Below are positions 49,574 to 58,540 of a stretch of DNA of 64,000 nucleotides, piece by piece (the first letter of the stretch is position 1; every line of letters starts with the position of its first letter). Both the position numbers and the translations under genes were made by a program. The stretch spans positions 136,610 through 200,609 of the forward strand of contig CBFHMJ010000032.1 in the NCBI GenBank assembly GCA_965656875.1, written 5' to 3'. The notes under the pieces are model-generated. The model was not told the origin of the DNA, did no database searches, and saw only the letters and a list, made by a program, of their open reading frames with translations. This stretch comes from CBFHMJ01 sp965656875. GTDB taxonomy: Bacteria > Pseudomonadota > Gammaproteobacteria > Enterobacterales > Alteromonadaceae.

Positions 49574-50212
49574 ATGGCTATTGGTTTAGTCGGTCGTAAA
49601 GTAGGTATGACTCGCATCTTCACTGAAGACGGCGTTTCTATTCCTGTGACCGTTATCGAAGCGACACCTAACCGTGTAACACAAGTATTCTCTGTTGAGA
49701 ACGATGGCTATAGTGCGTACCAGGTAACTGCAGGCACTAAGAAAGCTAGCCGAGTAAATAAAGCTCAGGCTGGTCACTTCGCGAAAGCGGGTGTTGAAGC
49801 TGGTCGTGGCTTGTGGGAATTTCGCTTAGGTGAAGACGAAGGACAAGATATTGAAATTGGTAAAGAGATCACTGTAGATGTGTTCACTGATACCAATAAA
49901 GTCGATGTTACTGGTACCTCTAAAGGTAAAGGTTTCGCAGGCGTAGTTAAGCGCTGGAACTTCAGTACACAAGACGCTACTCACGGTAACTCACTTTCTC
50001 ACCGTGCACCTGGTTCAATTGGTCAAAACCAAACTCCGGGTCGTGTATTCAAAGGTAAGAAAATGGCTGGCCACATGGGTGCACAGCGTGTAACAACTCA
50101 AAATCTTGAGTTAGTTAAAGTTGACGCTGAGCGTAACTTGCTATTGATTAAAGGTGCTGTACCTGGCGCTATCGGTGGCAATGTTATTGTTAAACCTGCG
50201 GTTAAAGCATAA
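49574..50212 (+). CDS. rplC: 50S ribosomal protein L3
   Basis: 212 aa. Early-binding 50S protein near the peptidyl transferase centre. The conserved loop (HGNSLSHRAPGSIGQNQTPGR) with the methylated glutamine (the second Q of GQNQTPGR) is intact. AGGTTTTAGGA precedes the ATG. Confidence 0.99.
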   Translation: MAIGLVGRKVGMTRIFTEDGVSIPVTVIEATPNRVTQVFSVENDGYSAYQVTAGTKKASRVNKAQAGHFAKAGVEAGRGLWEFRLGEDEGQDIEIGKEITVDVFTDTNKVDVTGTSKGKGFAGVVKRWNFSTQDATHGNSLSHRAPGSIGQNQTPGRVFKGKKMAGHMGAQRVTTQNLELVKVDAERNLLLIKGAVPGAIGGNVIVKPAVKA

Positions 50213-50229
50213 CGCCTGGGAGATAGATG

Positions 50230-50835
50230 ATGGAATTAGTAATTAAAGGCGCTGAAAGCGGCCTTGAAGTTTCAGAAGCTACTTTTGGACGTGAATTTAA
50301 CGAATCTCTTGTTCATCAAGTGGTTGTTGCTTATGCAGCAGGCGCAAGACAAGGTACTCGTGCTCAAAAAACGCGCTCTGAAGTAAGAGGCGGCGGTAAA
50401 AAGCCGTGGAGACAAAAAGGTACTGGCCGTGCACGTGCTGGTACAATTCGCAGCCCAATTTGGCGTACTGGTGGTGTTACATTCGCTGCAAAACCACAAG
50501 ATCACAGCCAAAAGGTTAACCGCAAAATGTACCGCGGAGCGATCAAAAGCATTCTTAGCGAACTTGTTCGCCAAGACCGTTTAATCGTTGTTGAAGATTT
50601 CAGTGTTGAACAGCCTAAGACTAAAGAATTAGTTGCTAAGCTAAAAGAACTGGAACTTAAAGACGTACTAATCGTAACTCCAGAAGTTGATGAGAACCTA
50701 TTCTTATCTTCACGTAACTTGTACAAAGTTGACGTTCGTGATGTTGCGGGTATCGATCCTGTAAGTCTTATTGCTTTTGACAAAGTGCTTATTACAGCAG
50801 CTGCAGTCAAGCAAGTTGAGGAGATGTTGGCATGA
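50230..50835 (+). CDS. rplD: 50S ribosomal protein L4
   Basis: 201 aa (201 in E. coli). The second of two adjacent ATGs is chosen because the protein then begins MELVIKGAES. It is an exit-tunnel protein with a long loop (KKPWRQKGTGRARAGTIRS) and the S10-operon repressor in E. coli. It overlaps rplW by four bases (ATGA). Confidence 0.98.
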   Translation: MELVIKGAESGLEVSEATFGREFNESLVHQVVVAYAAGARQGTRAQKTRSEVRGGGKKPWRQKGTGRARAGTIRSPIWRTGGVTFAAKPQDHSQKVNRKMYRGAIKSILSELVRQDRLIVVEDFSVEQPKTKELVAKLKELELKDVLIVTPEVDENLFLSSRNLYKVDVRDVAGIDPVSLIAFDKVLITAAAVKQVEEMLA

Positions 50836-51134
50836 TTACCGAAGAACGCATCCTGAATGTGATTGTCGCACCACACATTTCTGAAAAGACAACAATGTCC
50901 GCTGAAAAAAACAACACAGTTGTTTTTAAAGTGGCTAAAGATGCCAGAAAGCTTGAAATCAAGAAAGCTGTAGAAAAACTTTTCGAAGTTGAAGTTACAG
51001 GTGTTCGTACTGCTAATGTTAAGGGTAAAGTAAAACGTACAGGTATGCGTCTTGGCCGTCGTAATGACTGGAAAAAAGCATACGTTACTCTTAAAGAAGG
51101 CAGCGAGCTGGATTTCGTTGGCGGCGTTGAGTAA
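50832..51134 (+). CDS. rplW: 50S ribosomal protein L23
   Basis: 100 aa. It sits at the tunnel exit and is the docking site for trigger factor and SRP. Family motifs APHISEKTTMSAEKNNTVVF and GRRNDWKKAYVTLKEG are present. Translationally coupled to rplD through an ATGA overlap. Confidence 0.98.
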   Translation: MITEERILNVIVAPHISEKTTMSAEKNNTVVFKVAKDARKLEIKKAVEKLFEVEVTGVRTANVKGKVKRTGMRLGRRNDWKKAYVTLKEGSELDFVGGVE

Positions 51135-51150
51135 TTAAGGAGATTGAATC

Positions 51151-51975
51151 ATGGCACTAGTTAAGTGTAAACCAACTTCTCCGGGTCGCCGCCACGTCGT
51201 TAAGGTGGTAAACCCTGACCTTTATAAAGGTAAGCCTTACGCCCCGCTACTTGACAAAAATAGCCGTTCAGGTGGTAGAAATAACACGGGTCGTATTACT
51301 GTTCGTCACATTGGTGGCGGACACAAAAAGCATTACCGTATTATCGATTTCAAACGTCGTAAAGACGGTATTCCTGCAAAAATTGAACGTCTTGAGTATG
51401 ATCCAAACCGTTCTGCAAACATCGCGTTAGTTCTTTACGCTGATGGTGAGCGTCGTTACATCATTGCTCCAAAAGGCATCAAAGTTGGTGACTCTATCCA
51501 GTCTGGTGTAGACGCGCCAATCAAAGCAGGTAATACATTACCTATGCAAAATATCCCAGTTGGTTCAACTGTTCACAATATCGAACTAAGACCTGGTAAA
51601 GGCGCTCAGATTGCTCGTTCAGCTGGTGCTTATGCTCAGATCCTGGCTCGTGATGGTGCGTACGTAACACTTCGTCTTCGCTCTGGCGAGATGAGAAAAG
51701 TGTTAGCTGAATGTCGCGCAACCATGGGTGAAGTTGGTAACGCAGAGCACATGTTACGTCAGCTTGGTAAAGCTGGTGCTAACCGCTGGCGCGGTGTTCG
51801 CCCAACTGTTCGCGGTGTTGCAATGAACCCGGTAGATCACCCACACGGTGGTGGTGAAGGTCGTACATCAGGCGGTCGTCATCCAGTTACTCCATGGGGT
51901 ACTCCGACGAAAGGGTATAAGACCCGTAAGAATAAGCGTACTGATAAATACATCGTACGTCGTCGTTCTAAGTAA
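51151..51975 (+). CDS. rplB: 50S ribosomal protein L2
   Basis: 274 aa (273 in E. coli). Binds the peptidyl transferase region and subunit bridge B7b. The C-terminal conserved stretch GVAMNPVDHPHGGGEGRTSGG with the essential histidine is complete. AAGGAG precedes the ATG. Confidence 0.99.
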   Translation: MALVKCKPTSPGRRHVVKVVNPDLYKGKPYAPLLDKNSRSGGRNNTGRITVRHIGGGHKKHYRIIDFKRRKDGIPAKIERLEYDPNRSANIALVLYADGERRYIIAPKGIKVGDSIQSGVDAPIKAGNTLPMQNIPVGSTVHNIELRPGKGAQIARSAGAYAQILARDGAYVTLRLRSGEMRKVLAECRATMGEVGNAEHMLRQLGKAGANRWRGVRPTVRGVAMNPVDHPHGGGEGRTSGGRHPVTPWGTPTKGYKTRKNKRTDKYIVRRRSK

Positions 51976-51991
51976 TTAGTGAGGAATAGCC

Positions 51992-52270
51992 ATGCCACGT
52001 TCTCTCAAGAAAGGTCCATTTATTGACCTACACTTGCTGAAGAAGGTAGAGAAAGCGATGGAAAGCGGGGATAAAAAGCCAATTAAAACCTGGTCCCGTC
52101 GTTCAATGATCATTCCAAATATGATTGGATTGACCATCGCTGTCCATAATGGTCGTCAACATGTTCCAGTATTCGTTACTGATGACATGATTGGTCATAA
52201 GTTGGGTGAGTTCGCTCCTACCCGTACATACCGCGGCCACGCAGCGGATAAAAAAGCAAAAAAACGTTAA
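51992..52270 (+). CDS. rpsS: 30S ribosomal protein S19
   Basis: 92 aa (92 in E. coli), PRSLKKGPFIDLHLLKKVE at the start. Head protein that contacts S13 and the A-site finger. 16 bases after rplB. Confidence 0.99.
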   Translation: MPRSLKKGPFIDLHLLKKVEKAMESGDKKPIKTWSRRSMIIPNMIGLTIAVHNGRQHVPVFVTDDMIGHKLGEFAPTRTYRGHAADKKAKKR

Positions 52271-52280
52271 GGGGTAAATA

Positions 52281-52613
52281 ATGGAAGCTCTTGCTAAACA
52301 CCGTTTTGCCCGCACTTCTCCTCAGAAGGCACGTTTGGTTGCTGACCAAATTCGCGGCTTAACTGTAGAAAAAGCACTAAACATCCTTGAGTTCAGCCCT
52401 AAAAAAGCGGCTGAGCTTGTAAAGAAAGTTTTGAATTCAGCAATTGCCAATGCAGAGCATAACGATGGTGCTGATATCGACGAGTTGTATATTTCAAAGG
52501 TTTTCGTTGACGAAGGCCCTACAATGAAGCGTATCAAGCCTCGTGCGAAAGGTCGTGCTGACAGAATTTTAAAGCGTAGCAGTCACATTACTGTGGTTGT
52601 ATCGGATAACTAG
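52281..52613 (+). CDS. rplV: 50S ribosomal protein L22
   Basis: 110 aa (110 in E. coli). Its long beta hairpin lines the exit tunnel and is the site of macrolide-resistance changes. The hairpin (DEGPTMKRIKPRAKGRADRI) looks like the standard sequence with no insertion or deletion. Confidence 0.98.
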   Translation: MEALAKHRFARTSPQKARLVADQIRGLTVEKALNILEFSPKKAAELVKKVLNSAIANAEHNDGADIDELYISKVFVDEGPTMKRIKPRAKGRADRILKRSSHITVVVSDN

Positions 52614-52623
52614 GAGATAAACG

Positions 52624-53316
52624 ATGGGACAAAAGGTTCATCCTAATGGTATTCGCCTGGGTATCTCTAAGCCATGGAGTTCAACCTGGTACGCAAATAC
52701 TAATGAATTCGCTGATTTCCTGAATGGTGATCATTTAGTTCGTCAGTATCTGACTAAGCAACTTAAAAATGCTTCAGTTTCACGTATTGTTATTGAGCGT
52801 CCAGCTAAGAGCATTCGTGTAACAATTCATACTGCTCGTCCGGGCGTTGTAATTGGTAAGAAAGGTGAAGATGTAGAAAAACTACGTCAGAAAATTTCTT
52901 CAATTGCTGGCGTTCCAGCGCAAATCAACATTTCTGAAATCAGAAAGCCTGAGTTAGATGCGCAACTGGTTGGTGATAGCATTGCTAGCCAGCTTGAGCG
53001 TCGTGTTATGTTCCGTCGCGCTATGAAGCGTGCGGTACAAAACGCTATGCGTATTGGAGCAAAAGGAATCAAAGTAGAAGTTAGCGGTCGTCTGAATGGT
53101 GCAGAAATTGCTCGTACAGAATGGTATCGTGAAGGTCGTGTTCCACTACACACACTTCGTGCAGATATTGATTACGCAACTTCTGAAGCGTTAACAACTT
53201 ACGGCATCATCGGTGTTAAAGTTTGGATTTTCAAAGGTGAGGTTCTTGGCGGACTTCCACTTAAAGAAACTGAACAACCTAAAGCACCAAAACGTCGTAA
53301 GAAAGGTGCGAAGTAG
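52624..53316 (+). CDS. rpsC: 30S ribosomal protein S3
   Basis: 230 aa (233 in E. coli). Head protein at the mRNA entry; the type II KH domain motif VVIGKKGEDVEKLR is at about residue 76. The C terminus is basic (KAPKRRKKGAK). Confidence 0.99.
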   Translation: MGQKVHPNGIRLGISKPWSSTWYANTNEFADFLNGDHLVRQYLTKQLKNASVSRIVIERPAKSIRVTIHTARPGVVIGKKGEDVEKLRQKISSIAGVPAQINISEIRKPELDAQLVGDSIASQLERRVMFRRAMKRAVQNAMRIGAKGIKVEVSGRLNGAEIARTEWYREGRVPLHTLRADIDYATSEALTTYGIIGVKVWIFKGEVLGGLPLKETEQPKAPKRRKKGAK

Positions 53317-53328
53317 AGGTAGCTGGCA

Positions 53329-53742
53329 ATGTTACAACCAAAACGTACGAAATTTCGTAAAACACAGAAAGGCCGTAACCGCGGTCTTGCGCAAACAGCT
53401 AATAAAGTAAGCTTTGGTGAGTTTGGTCTTAAGGCTACAGAACGTGGTCGTATGACAGCTCGTCAAATCGAGGCTGCGCGTCGAGTTATGACTCGTCATA
53501 TCCGTCGTCAAGGTAAAATCTACATCCGTGTTTTCCCTGACAAGCCAATTACTAAGAAGCCACTTGAAGTACGTATGGGTAAGGGTAAAGGTGGAGTTGA
53601 GTACTGGGTTGCTCAAATTCAGCCTGGCCGTATGTTATACGAGATGGAAGGTGTTTCTGAAGATTTGGCACGCGAAGCGTTAAACTTAGCTGCTGCTAAG
53701 CTGCCGTTTAAAACAACATTTGTGACTAGGACGGTAATGTAA
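53329..53742 (+). CDS. rplP: 50S ribosomal protein L16
   Basis: 137 aa (136 in E. coli). A-site protein of the 50S; MLQPKRTKFRKTQKGRNRG at the start. The arginine near position 81 that is hydroxylated in E. coli lies in the RMGKGKGG region and is conserved. Its stop overlaps the rpmC start by one base. Confidence 0.99.
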   Translation: MLQPKRTKFRKTQKGRNRGLAQTANKVSFGEFGLKATERGRMTARQIEAARRVMTRHIRRQGKIYIRVFPDKPITKKPLEVRMGKGKGGVEYWVAQIQPGRMLYEMEGVSEDLAREALNLAAAKLPFKTTFVTRTVM

Positions 53743-53933
53743 TGAAAGCAAGCGAACTTAAAGACAAAAGCGTCGAAGAGCTGAATGCAGAGTTACTAAA
53801 TCTTCTTCGTGAAAGATTTAACTTACGTATGCAAGCCAGCACAGGTCAGTTAGCTCAAACTCACCTACTTAGACAGGTTCGTCGCAATATTGCTCGTGTT
53901 AAGACAGTCTTAAGACAGAAGGCGGATGCATAA
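53742..53933 (+). CDS. rpmC: 50S ribosomal protein L29
   Basis: 63 aa (63 in E. coli), helical hairpin protein near the tunnel exit. Overlaps rplP and rpsQ by one base on each side (TAATG junctions). Confidence 0.98.
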   Translation: MKASELKDKSVEELNAELLNLLRERFNLRMQASTGQLAQTHLLRQVRRNIARVKTVLRQKADA

Positions 53934-54184
53934 TGAGCGAAAACAAAATTAGAATCGTTGTTGGCAACGTTGTTAGTGACAAAATGGATAAATCCATTAC
54001 TGTTGCTATTGAGCGCAAAGTGAAACACCCAATTTATGGGAAGTACATCAAGCGCACAACAAAGATCCATGCTCATGACGAAAATAATCAGTGTAAAGCT
54101 GGTGATTTGGTCAGTATCCGTGAGTGTGCACCAATTTCTAAAATGAAATCATGGACACTTGTTGAGATTCTTGACAAAAAATAA
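53933..54184 (+). CDS. rpsQ: 30S ribosomal protein S17
   Basis: 83 aa (84 in E. coli), OB-fold protein that binds 16S rRNA early. The VVSDKMDKSITVAIERKVKHP motif is typical. Last gene of the S10 operon; a strong terminator follows. Confidence 0.98.
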   Translation: MSENKIRIVVGNVVSDKMDKSITVAIERKVKHPIYGKYIKRTTKIHAHDENNQCKAGDLVSIRECAPISKMKSWTLVEILDKK

Positions 54185-54215
54185 TTGAATCTTTTTAAAC
54201 AAGATTTAGTTAATG

Positions 54216-54245
54216 AAAAGCCTGCTCTATAGCAGGCTTTTTTAA
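54216..54245 (+). terminator. S10 operon terminator
   Basis: Stem AAAAGCCTGCT/AGCAGGCTTTT, loop CTAT, then Ts. Strong. Confidence 0.94.
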
Positions 54246-54399
54246 TAAAAACAGCCAATTAAGTAACCAGTTGTTATGTTTTAAAAGCTTACTCTTTACA
54301 GTCATGTGAAAGTTTTGCTATTAATAACAGCGTCCCTTCTTCGTACTTTCCTCAATTGTTCAAAAAATCACAAATAAACTATCTATACCTTGATTGTTC

Positions 54400-54408
54400 T
54401 GTTACAAT
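54400..54408 (+). promoter_or_regulatory. Probable spc operon promoter (extended -10)
   Basis: TGTTACAAT gives an extended -10 (TG-N-TACAAT) about 92 bases upstream of rplN, followed by a GC-rich CGCCGCCC segment like a growth-rate-controlled discriminator. No good -35 hexamer is present. Confidence 0.6.
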
Positions 54409-54500
54409 ACGCCGCCCTTTTATTAGGGATTTTATATTTTTAAGTAGTTGGTCGACAATACCGTTGGCCTATATTAATCGAGAACAGGCGGAGCACTGAG

Positions 54501-54869
54501 ATGATCCAAATGCAAACTAATCTGGACGTTGCTGATAATAGTGGCGCTCGCAGAGTTCAGTGTATTAAAGTCTTGGGTGGTTCGCACCGTCGTTATGCGA
54601 CAGTTGGAGACATCATCAAAATTACTGTAAAGGAAGCAAATCCTCGCGGTAAAGTTAAAAAAGGTGATGTTTTAAACGCTGTTGTGGTGCGGACAAAGAA
54701 AGGCGTTCGTCGTCCGGATGGTTCAACTATCCGCTTCGATAGTAACGCGGCTGTAATGCTAAATGCCCAGCATCAGCCAATCGGCACTCGTATTTTCGGT
54801 CCAGTGACAAGAGAACTTCGTTCTGAGAAGTTCATGAAAATTGTTTCTTTGGCACCGGAAGTTATTTAA
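54501..54869 (+). CDS. rplN: 50S ribosomal protein L14
   Basis: 122 aa (123 in E. coli). Forms intersubunit bridges B5 and B8. MIQMQTNLDVADNSGARRV at the start is typical. First gene of the spc operon. Confidence 0.99.
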   Translation: MIQMQTNLDVADNSGARRVQCIKVLGGSHRRYATVGDIIKITVKEANPRGKVKKGDVLNAVVVRTKKGVRRPDGSTIRFDSNAAVMLNAQHQPIGTRIFGPVTRELRSEKFMKIVSLAPEVI

Positions 54870-54881
54870 GGAGTCACGATA

Positions 54882-55196
54882 ATGGCAGCAAAAATTCGTC
54901 GAGATGATGAAGTTATCGTTTTAGCTGGTAAAGATAAAGGTAAGCGCGGCAAAGTGCTTAAAGTTATCACTGGTAAAGACAGAGTTATCGTTGATGGCGT
55001 GAATATGATCAAAAAACATGAGAAGCCAGTTCCTCAGCTTGAGAAACCAGGCGGCATCATTGAAAAAGAAGCTCCTATTCATGTATCAAACGTAGCGATC
55101 TTCAACCCTGCTTCAGGTAAGGCTGATCGCGTAGGATTTAGACTTGAAGACGGTAAGAAAGTCCGTGTATTTAAGTCTAATGGTGAAATTATTTAA
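54882..55196 (+). CDS. rplX: 50S ribosomal protein L24
   Basis: 104 aa (104 in E. coli), KOW-domain assembly initiator (RRDDEVIVLAGKDKGKRGKV). 12 bases after rplN behind AAGGAG. Confidence 0.98.
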   Translation: MAAKIRRDDEVIVLAGKDKGKRGKVLKVITGKDRVIVDGVNMIKKHEKPVPQLEKPGGIIEKEAPIHVSNVAIFNPASGKADRVGFRLEDGKKVRVFKSNGEII

Positions 55197-55215
55197 TTAA
55201 CTGTTGGAGAATACG

Positions 55216-55755
55216 ATGGCGAAACTGCATGAATTCTACAAAGAGACAGTTGTAGGAAATCTAAAAAAAGATTTTGACTACACTAGTGTCATGCAAGTCC
55301 CTCGGATAGAAAAAATCACCATAAACATGGGTTTAGGTGAAGCGCTTGCAGATAAGAAAGTGATCGAAAGTGCGACTAAAGATTTAGAAGCTATTACTGG
55401 TCAAAAACCAGTAGTAACAAAAGCTCGTAAATCTGTAGCCGGCTTTAAAGTACGTGAAGGCTTTCCTATCGGTGCAAAAGTTACATTACGTGGCGAGCGC
55501 ATGTGGGAATTCTTTGAACGTTTAGTTTCAATCGCGATTCCTCGTATCCGTGACTTCCGTGGTTTAAACCCTAAGTCTTTTGACGGACGTGGTAACTACA
55601 GCATGGGCGTACGTGAGCAAATTATCTTCCCAGAAATCGATTACGATAAAGTAGATAAAATTCGTGGTATGGATATTACTATCACAACTTCTGCTCGTAA
55701 CGATGAAGAAGGTAAAGCACTACTTTCAAGCTTTAACTTTCCGTTTAAGAAATAG
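55216..55755 (+). CDS. rplE: 50S ribosomal protein L5
   Basis: 179 aa (179 in E. coli) from the ATG preceded by GGAG; an in-frame start at 55204 adds four residues that the family lacks. Binds 5S rRNA and contacts S13. The motif RGERMWEFFERLVSIAIPRIR is intact. Confidence 0.98.
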   Translation: MAKLHEFYKETVVGNLKKDFDYTSVMQVPRIEKITINMGLGEALADKKVIESATKDLEAITGQKPVVTKARKSVAGFKVREGFPIGAKVTLRGERMWEFFERLVSIAIPRIRDFRGLNPKSFDGRGNYSMGVREQIIFPEIDYDKVDKIRGMDITITTSARNDEEGKALLSSFNFPFKK

Positions 55756-55764
55756 GGGGCAGTC

Positions 55765-56070
55765 ATGGCAAAATCTTCAATGAAGGCACGTGAAAACAAA
55801 CGTGCGAAGCTAGTAGCTAAGTACACTGAAAAGCGTCAAGCTCTTAAAGAAATCATCAGCAGCGTAGAAACTTCTGATGAAGAGCGTTGGGATGCTGTTC
55901 TTAAATTACAATCTCTTCCTCGTGATTCGAGCAAATCACGTCAACGTAATCGTTGTCGCATCACCGGTCGTCCACACGGCTTCCTTCGCAAGTTTGGCAT
56001 GAGCCGTATTAAACTTCGTGAAGCAGCAATGCGCGGTGAAGTTCCGGGCCTTAAAAAGGCAAGCTGGTAG
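55765..56070 (+). CDS. rpsN: 30S ribosomal protein S14
   Basis: 101 aa, the long zinc-free form (101 in E. coli). C-terminal CRITGRPHGFLRKFGMSRI is typical. The single cysteine rules out a zinc knuckle. Confidence 0.98.
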   Translation: MAKSSMKARENKRAKLVAKYTEKRQALKEIISSVETSDEERWDAVLKLQSLPRDSSKSRQRNRCRITGRPHGFLRKFGMSRIKLREAAMRGEVPGLKKASW

Positions 56071-56090
56071 AATCACGGGAGTAAAGAATT

Positions 56091-56483
56091 ATGAGCATGC
56101 AAGATCCTATCTCGGATATGCTTACGAGAATTCGTAATGGTCAATCCGCAAACAAAGTTTCAGTTACTATGCCGGGCTCAAAGGTAAAGGCATCTATTGC
56201 TAAAGTACTTAAAGATGAAGGTTTCATCACTGACTTCGCTGTATCTGGCGACGTTAAGCCTGAACTTTCAATTACTCTTAAGTACTTTGAAGGCAAGCCA
56301 GTTATCGAAGCACTTCAACGTGTAAGCCGTCCTGGTCTTCGTATTTATAAAAAGCGCGACGAACTACCTAAAGTAATGGGTGGTTTAGGCGTAGCAATCG
56401 TTTCTACTTCAAAAGGCTTAATGTCTGACCGTGCAGCTCGTGGCGCTGGTATCGGTGGTGAAGTAATCTGTTACGTATCGTAG
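56091..56483 (+). CDS. rpsH: 30S ribosomal protein S8
   Basis: 130 aa (130 in E. coli). Binds the central domain of 16S rRNA and in E. coli represses the spc operon at the rplE-region mRNA. MSMQDPISDMLTRIRNGQ at the start. Confidence 0.98.
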   Translation: MSMQDPISDMLTRIRNGQSANKVSVTMPGSKVKASIAKVLKDEGFITDFAVSGDVKPELSITLKYFEGKPVIEALQRVSRPGLRIYKKRDELPKVMGGLGVAIVSTSKGLMSDRAARGAGIGGEVICYVS

Positions 56484-56494
56484 GAGGTTGGAAA

Positions 56495-57028
56495 ATGTCT
56501 CGAGTCGCTAAAGCACCCGTTACTATTCCTGCTGGCGTTGATGTAACAGTTAACGGCCAGGATATCAAAATTAAAGGTTCCAAAGGTGAATTATCACTTA
56601 ACGTGAACCCTGCTGTAGAAGTCATCGTAGAAGAAAACGTATTACGTACTCTTCCTCGTGCGGATTTCGCAACAGCAAACGCACAAGCCGGTACTGCTCG
56701 TGCTCTTATCAACAACATGGTTATTGGTGTAACTCAAGGCTTTGAGCGTACACTTAAGCTAGTTGGTGTTGGTTACAGAGCTCAAGCGAAAGGTAATCAC
56801 TTGACGTTGAACCTGGGCTTCTCTCACCCTGTTGAAGTAGAAGTACCTGCTGGACTAACTGTTGAAACTCCAAGCCAGACAGACATCGTTCTTAAAGGTG
56901 CGGATAAGCAGTTACTTGGTCAGACGGCCGCAAACATCCGTTCATATCGTCGTCCTGAGCCTTATAAAGGTAAAGGTGTTCGCTATGCAGATGAAGTTGT
57001 ACGTCGTAAAGAAGCTAAGAAGAAATAG
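56495..57028 (+). CDS. rplF: 50S ribosomal protein L6
   Basis: 177 aa (177 in E. coli), two similar domains near the sarcin-ricin loop. MSRVAKAPVTIPAGVDV at the start, RRPEPYKGKGVRYADE near the end. AGGAGG precedes the ATG. Confidence 0.98.
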   Translation: MSRVAKAPVTIPAGVDVTVNGQDIKIKGSKGELSLNVNPAVEVIVEENVLRTLPRADFATANAQAGTARALINNMVIGVTQGFERTLKLVGVGYRAQAKGNHLTLNLGFSHPVEVEVPAGLTVETPSQTDIVLKGADKQLLGQTAANIRSYRRPEPYKGKGVRYADEVVRRKEAKKK

Positions 57029-57037
57029 GTTAGGTCG

Positions 57038-57388
57038 ATGGATAAGAAATCAAGCCGCCTACGTCGCGCAGTACGTACTCGTAAAAAATACATAGAAATG
57101 GGTGTAAACCGTTTGGTAGTACATCGTACTAACCAACATATCTACGCTCAGCTAATCGCTCCTGAAGGCGCTGTAGTTGCTGCTGCTTCTACTGTTGAAA
57201 AAGAAGTACGCGAAGCTGCAAACAGCACTGGTAATATCGAAGCTGCTAAAGTAATCGGTAAACTAGTTGCTGAGCGCTCGATCGCTAAAGGCATTGAAAA
57301 GTGTTCTTTTGATCGTAGTGGCTTCAAATATCATGGTCGCGTTAAAGCTCTTGCTGATGCAGCGCGTGAAGCCGGTCTTCAATTCTAG
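57038..57388 (+). CDS. rplR: 50S ribosomal protein L18
   Basis: 116 aa (117 in E. coli). Binds 5S rRNA with L5; basic N terminus followed by the conserved C-terminal FDRSGFKYHGRVKALADAAREAGLQF region. Confidence 0.98.
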   Translation: MDKKSSRLRRAVRTRKKYIEMGVNRLVVHRTNQHIYAQLIAPEGAVVAAASTVEKEVREAANSTGNIEAAKVIGKLVAERSIAKGIEKCSFDRSGFKYHGRVKALADAAREAGLQF

Positions 57389-57398
57389 GAGTTAACAC

Positions 57399-57902
57399 AT
57401 GGCTAATATTGAAGCAAAACAACAACCAGAACTGGTAGAAAAGCTAATCGCTGTAAACCGCGTATCTAAAGTGGTTAAAGGTGGTAGAATTTTCAGTTTT
57501 ACTGCTCTTACAGTTGTTGGTGATGGCAACGGTAAAGTTGGCTTTGGTTATGGTAAAGCACGTGAAGTTCCTGCTGCAATTCAAAAAGCAATGGAAAAAG
57601 CGCGTCGCAACATGATCACTGTTGAACTGAAAGGTGACACACTTCAGCACCCTATTAAGGGTCGTCACTCTGGTTCTCGTGTATTCATGATGCCAGCTTC
57701 TGAAGGTACAGGTATCATCGCCGGTGGTGCGATGCGTGCAGTACTTGAAGTAGCAGGTGTTCATAACGTTCTTTCTAAGTGTTACGGTTCAACAAATCCA
57801 ATCAACGTTGTTAGAGCAACAGTAGACGCACTGGACAATATGAAGTCTCCAGAGCAAGTTGCTGCTAAGCGTGGGTTGTCTGTTGATGAAATCCTGGGGT
57901 AA
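57399..57902 (+). CDS. rpsE: 30S ribosomal protein S5
   Basis: 167 aa (167 in E. coli). Body/head hinge protein involved in fidelity and mRNA unwinding. The spectinomycin-associated loop near residues 20-30 (NRVSKVVKGGRIFSF) is wild type. Confidence 0.98.
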   Translation: MANIEAKQQPELVEKLIAVNRVSKVVKGGRIFSFTALTVVGDGNGKVGFGYGKAREVPAAIQKAMEKARRNMITVELKGDTLQHPIKGRHSGSRVFMMPASEGTGIIAGGAMRAVLEVAGVHNVLSKCYGSTNPINVVRATVDALDNMKSPEQVAAKRGLSVDEILG

Positions 57903-57908
57903 GACACC

Positions 57909-58091
57909 ATGGCTAAAAAAACGGTTAAAGTAACTCAAGTCCGTAGCTCAATTGGTCGTTTACCAAAGCATAAAGCTACACTTCGTGGCCTTGGTCTTCG
58001 TCGTATTAACCACACAGTAGAGTTAGAAGATACTCCTTGTGTGCGTGGTATGATCAACCAGGTTTCATATATGGTTAGAGTGGAGGAGTAA
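57909..58091 (+). CDS. rpmD: 50S ribosomal protein L30
   Basis: 60 aa (59 in E. coli). KTVKVTQVRSSIGRLPKHK and the LRRINHTVE motif identify it. Six bases after rpsE. Confidence 0.97.
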   Translation: MAKKTVKVTQVRSSIGRLPKHKATLRGLGLRRINHTVELEDTPCVRGMINQVSYMVRVEE

Positions 58092-58094
58092 TAA

Positions 58095-58529
58095 ATGCGT
58101 TTAAATACATTATCTCCTGCAGCTGGTTCTAAGCCTTCTAAAAAACGTGTCGGTCGTGGTATCGGTTCGGGTCTTGGTAAAACTGGTGGCCGTGGTCACA
58201 AAGGTTTAAAGTCTCGTTCTGGTGGTAGCGTTCGCCCGGGCTTTGAAGGCGGTCAAATGCCTTTACAGCGTCGTCTTCCTAAATTCGGTTTCACTTCTCG
58301 TAAGAGTCTTGTTACTGATGAAGTAACATTAGCTGAAATCGCTAAAGTACAAGCTGACGTTGTCGACTTAAATGCACTTAAAGATGCTGGCCTTATTTCT
58401 AAAAATATCGCTTTTGTCAAAGTAATTAAGTCTGGCGAGATTAACAAAGCAGTTACTGTTAAAGGTATTCGAGTTACTAAAGGCGCTAAAGAGTTAATCG
58501 AAGCGGCTGGCGGTAAGATCGAAGAATAA
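58095..58529 (+). CDS. rplO: 50S ribosomal protein L15
   Basis: 144 aa (144 in E. coli). Gly/Lys-rich N-terminal extension (KKRVGRGIGSGLGKTGGRG) that threads into 23S rRNA, then a compact C-terminal domain. GGAG overlaps the end of rpmD. Confidence 0.98.
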   Translation: MRLNTLSPAAGSKPSKKRVGRGIGSGLGKTGGRGHKGLKSRSGGSVRPGFEGGQMPLQRRLPKFGFTSRKSLVTDEVTLAEIAKVQADVVDLNALKDAGLISKNIAFVKVIKSGEINKAVTVKGIRVTKGAKELIEAAGGKIEE

Positions 58530-58540
58530 AGGATACTACG

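Larger units (their letters stand above)
54185..54500 (+). other. S10/spc operon boundary
   Basis: 316 bases without a gene. It contains the S10 operon terminator, an AT-rich stretch, an extended -10 promoter for the spc operon and about 90 bases of leader ending with CGGAG before rplN. Confidence 0.75.
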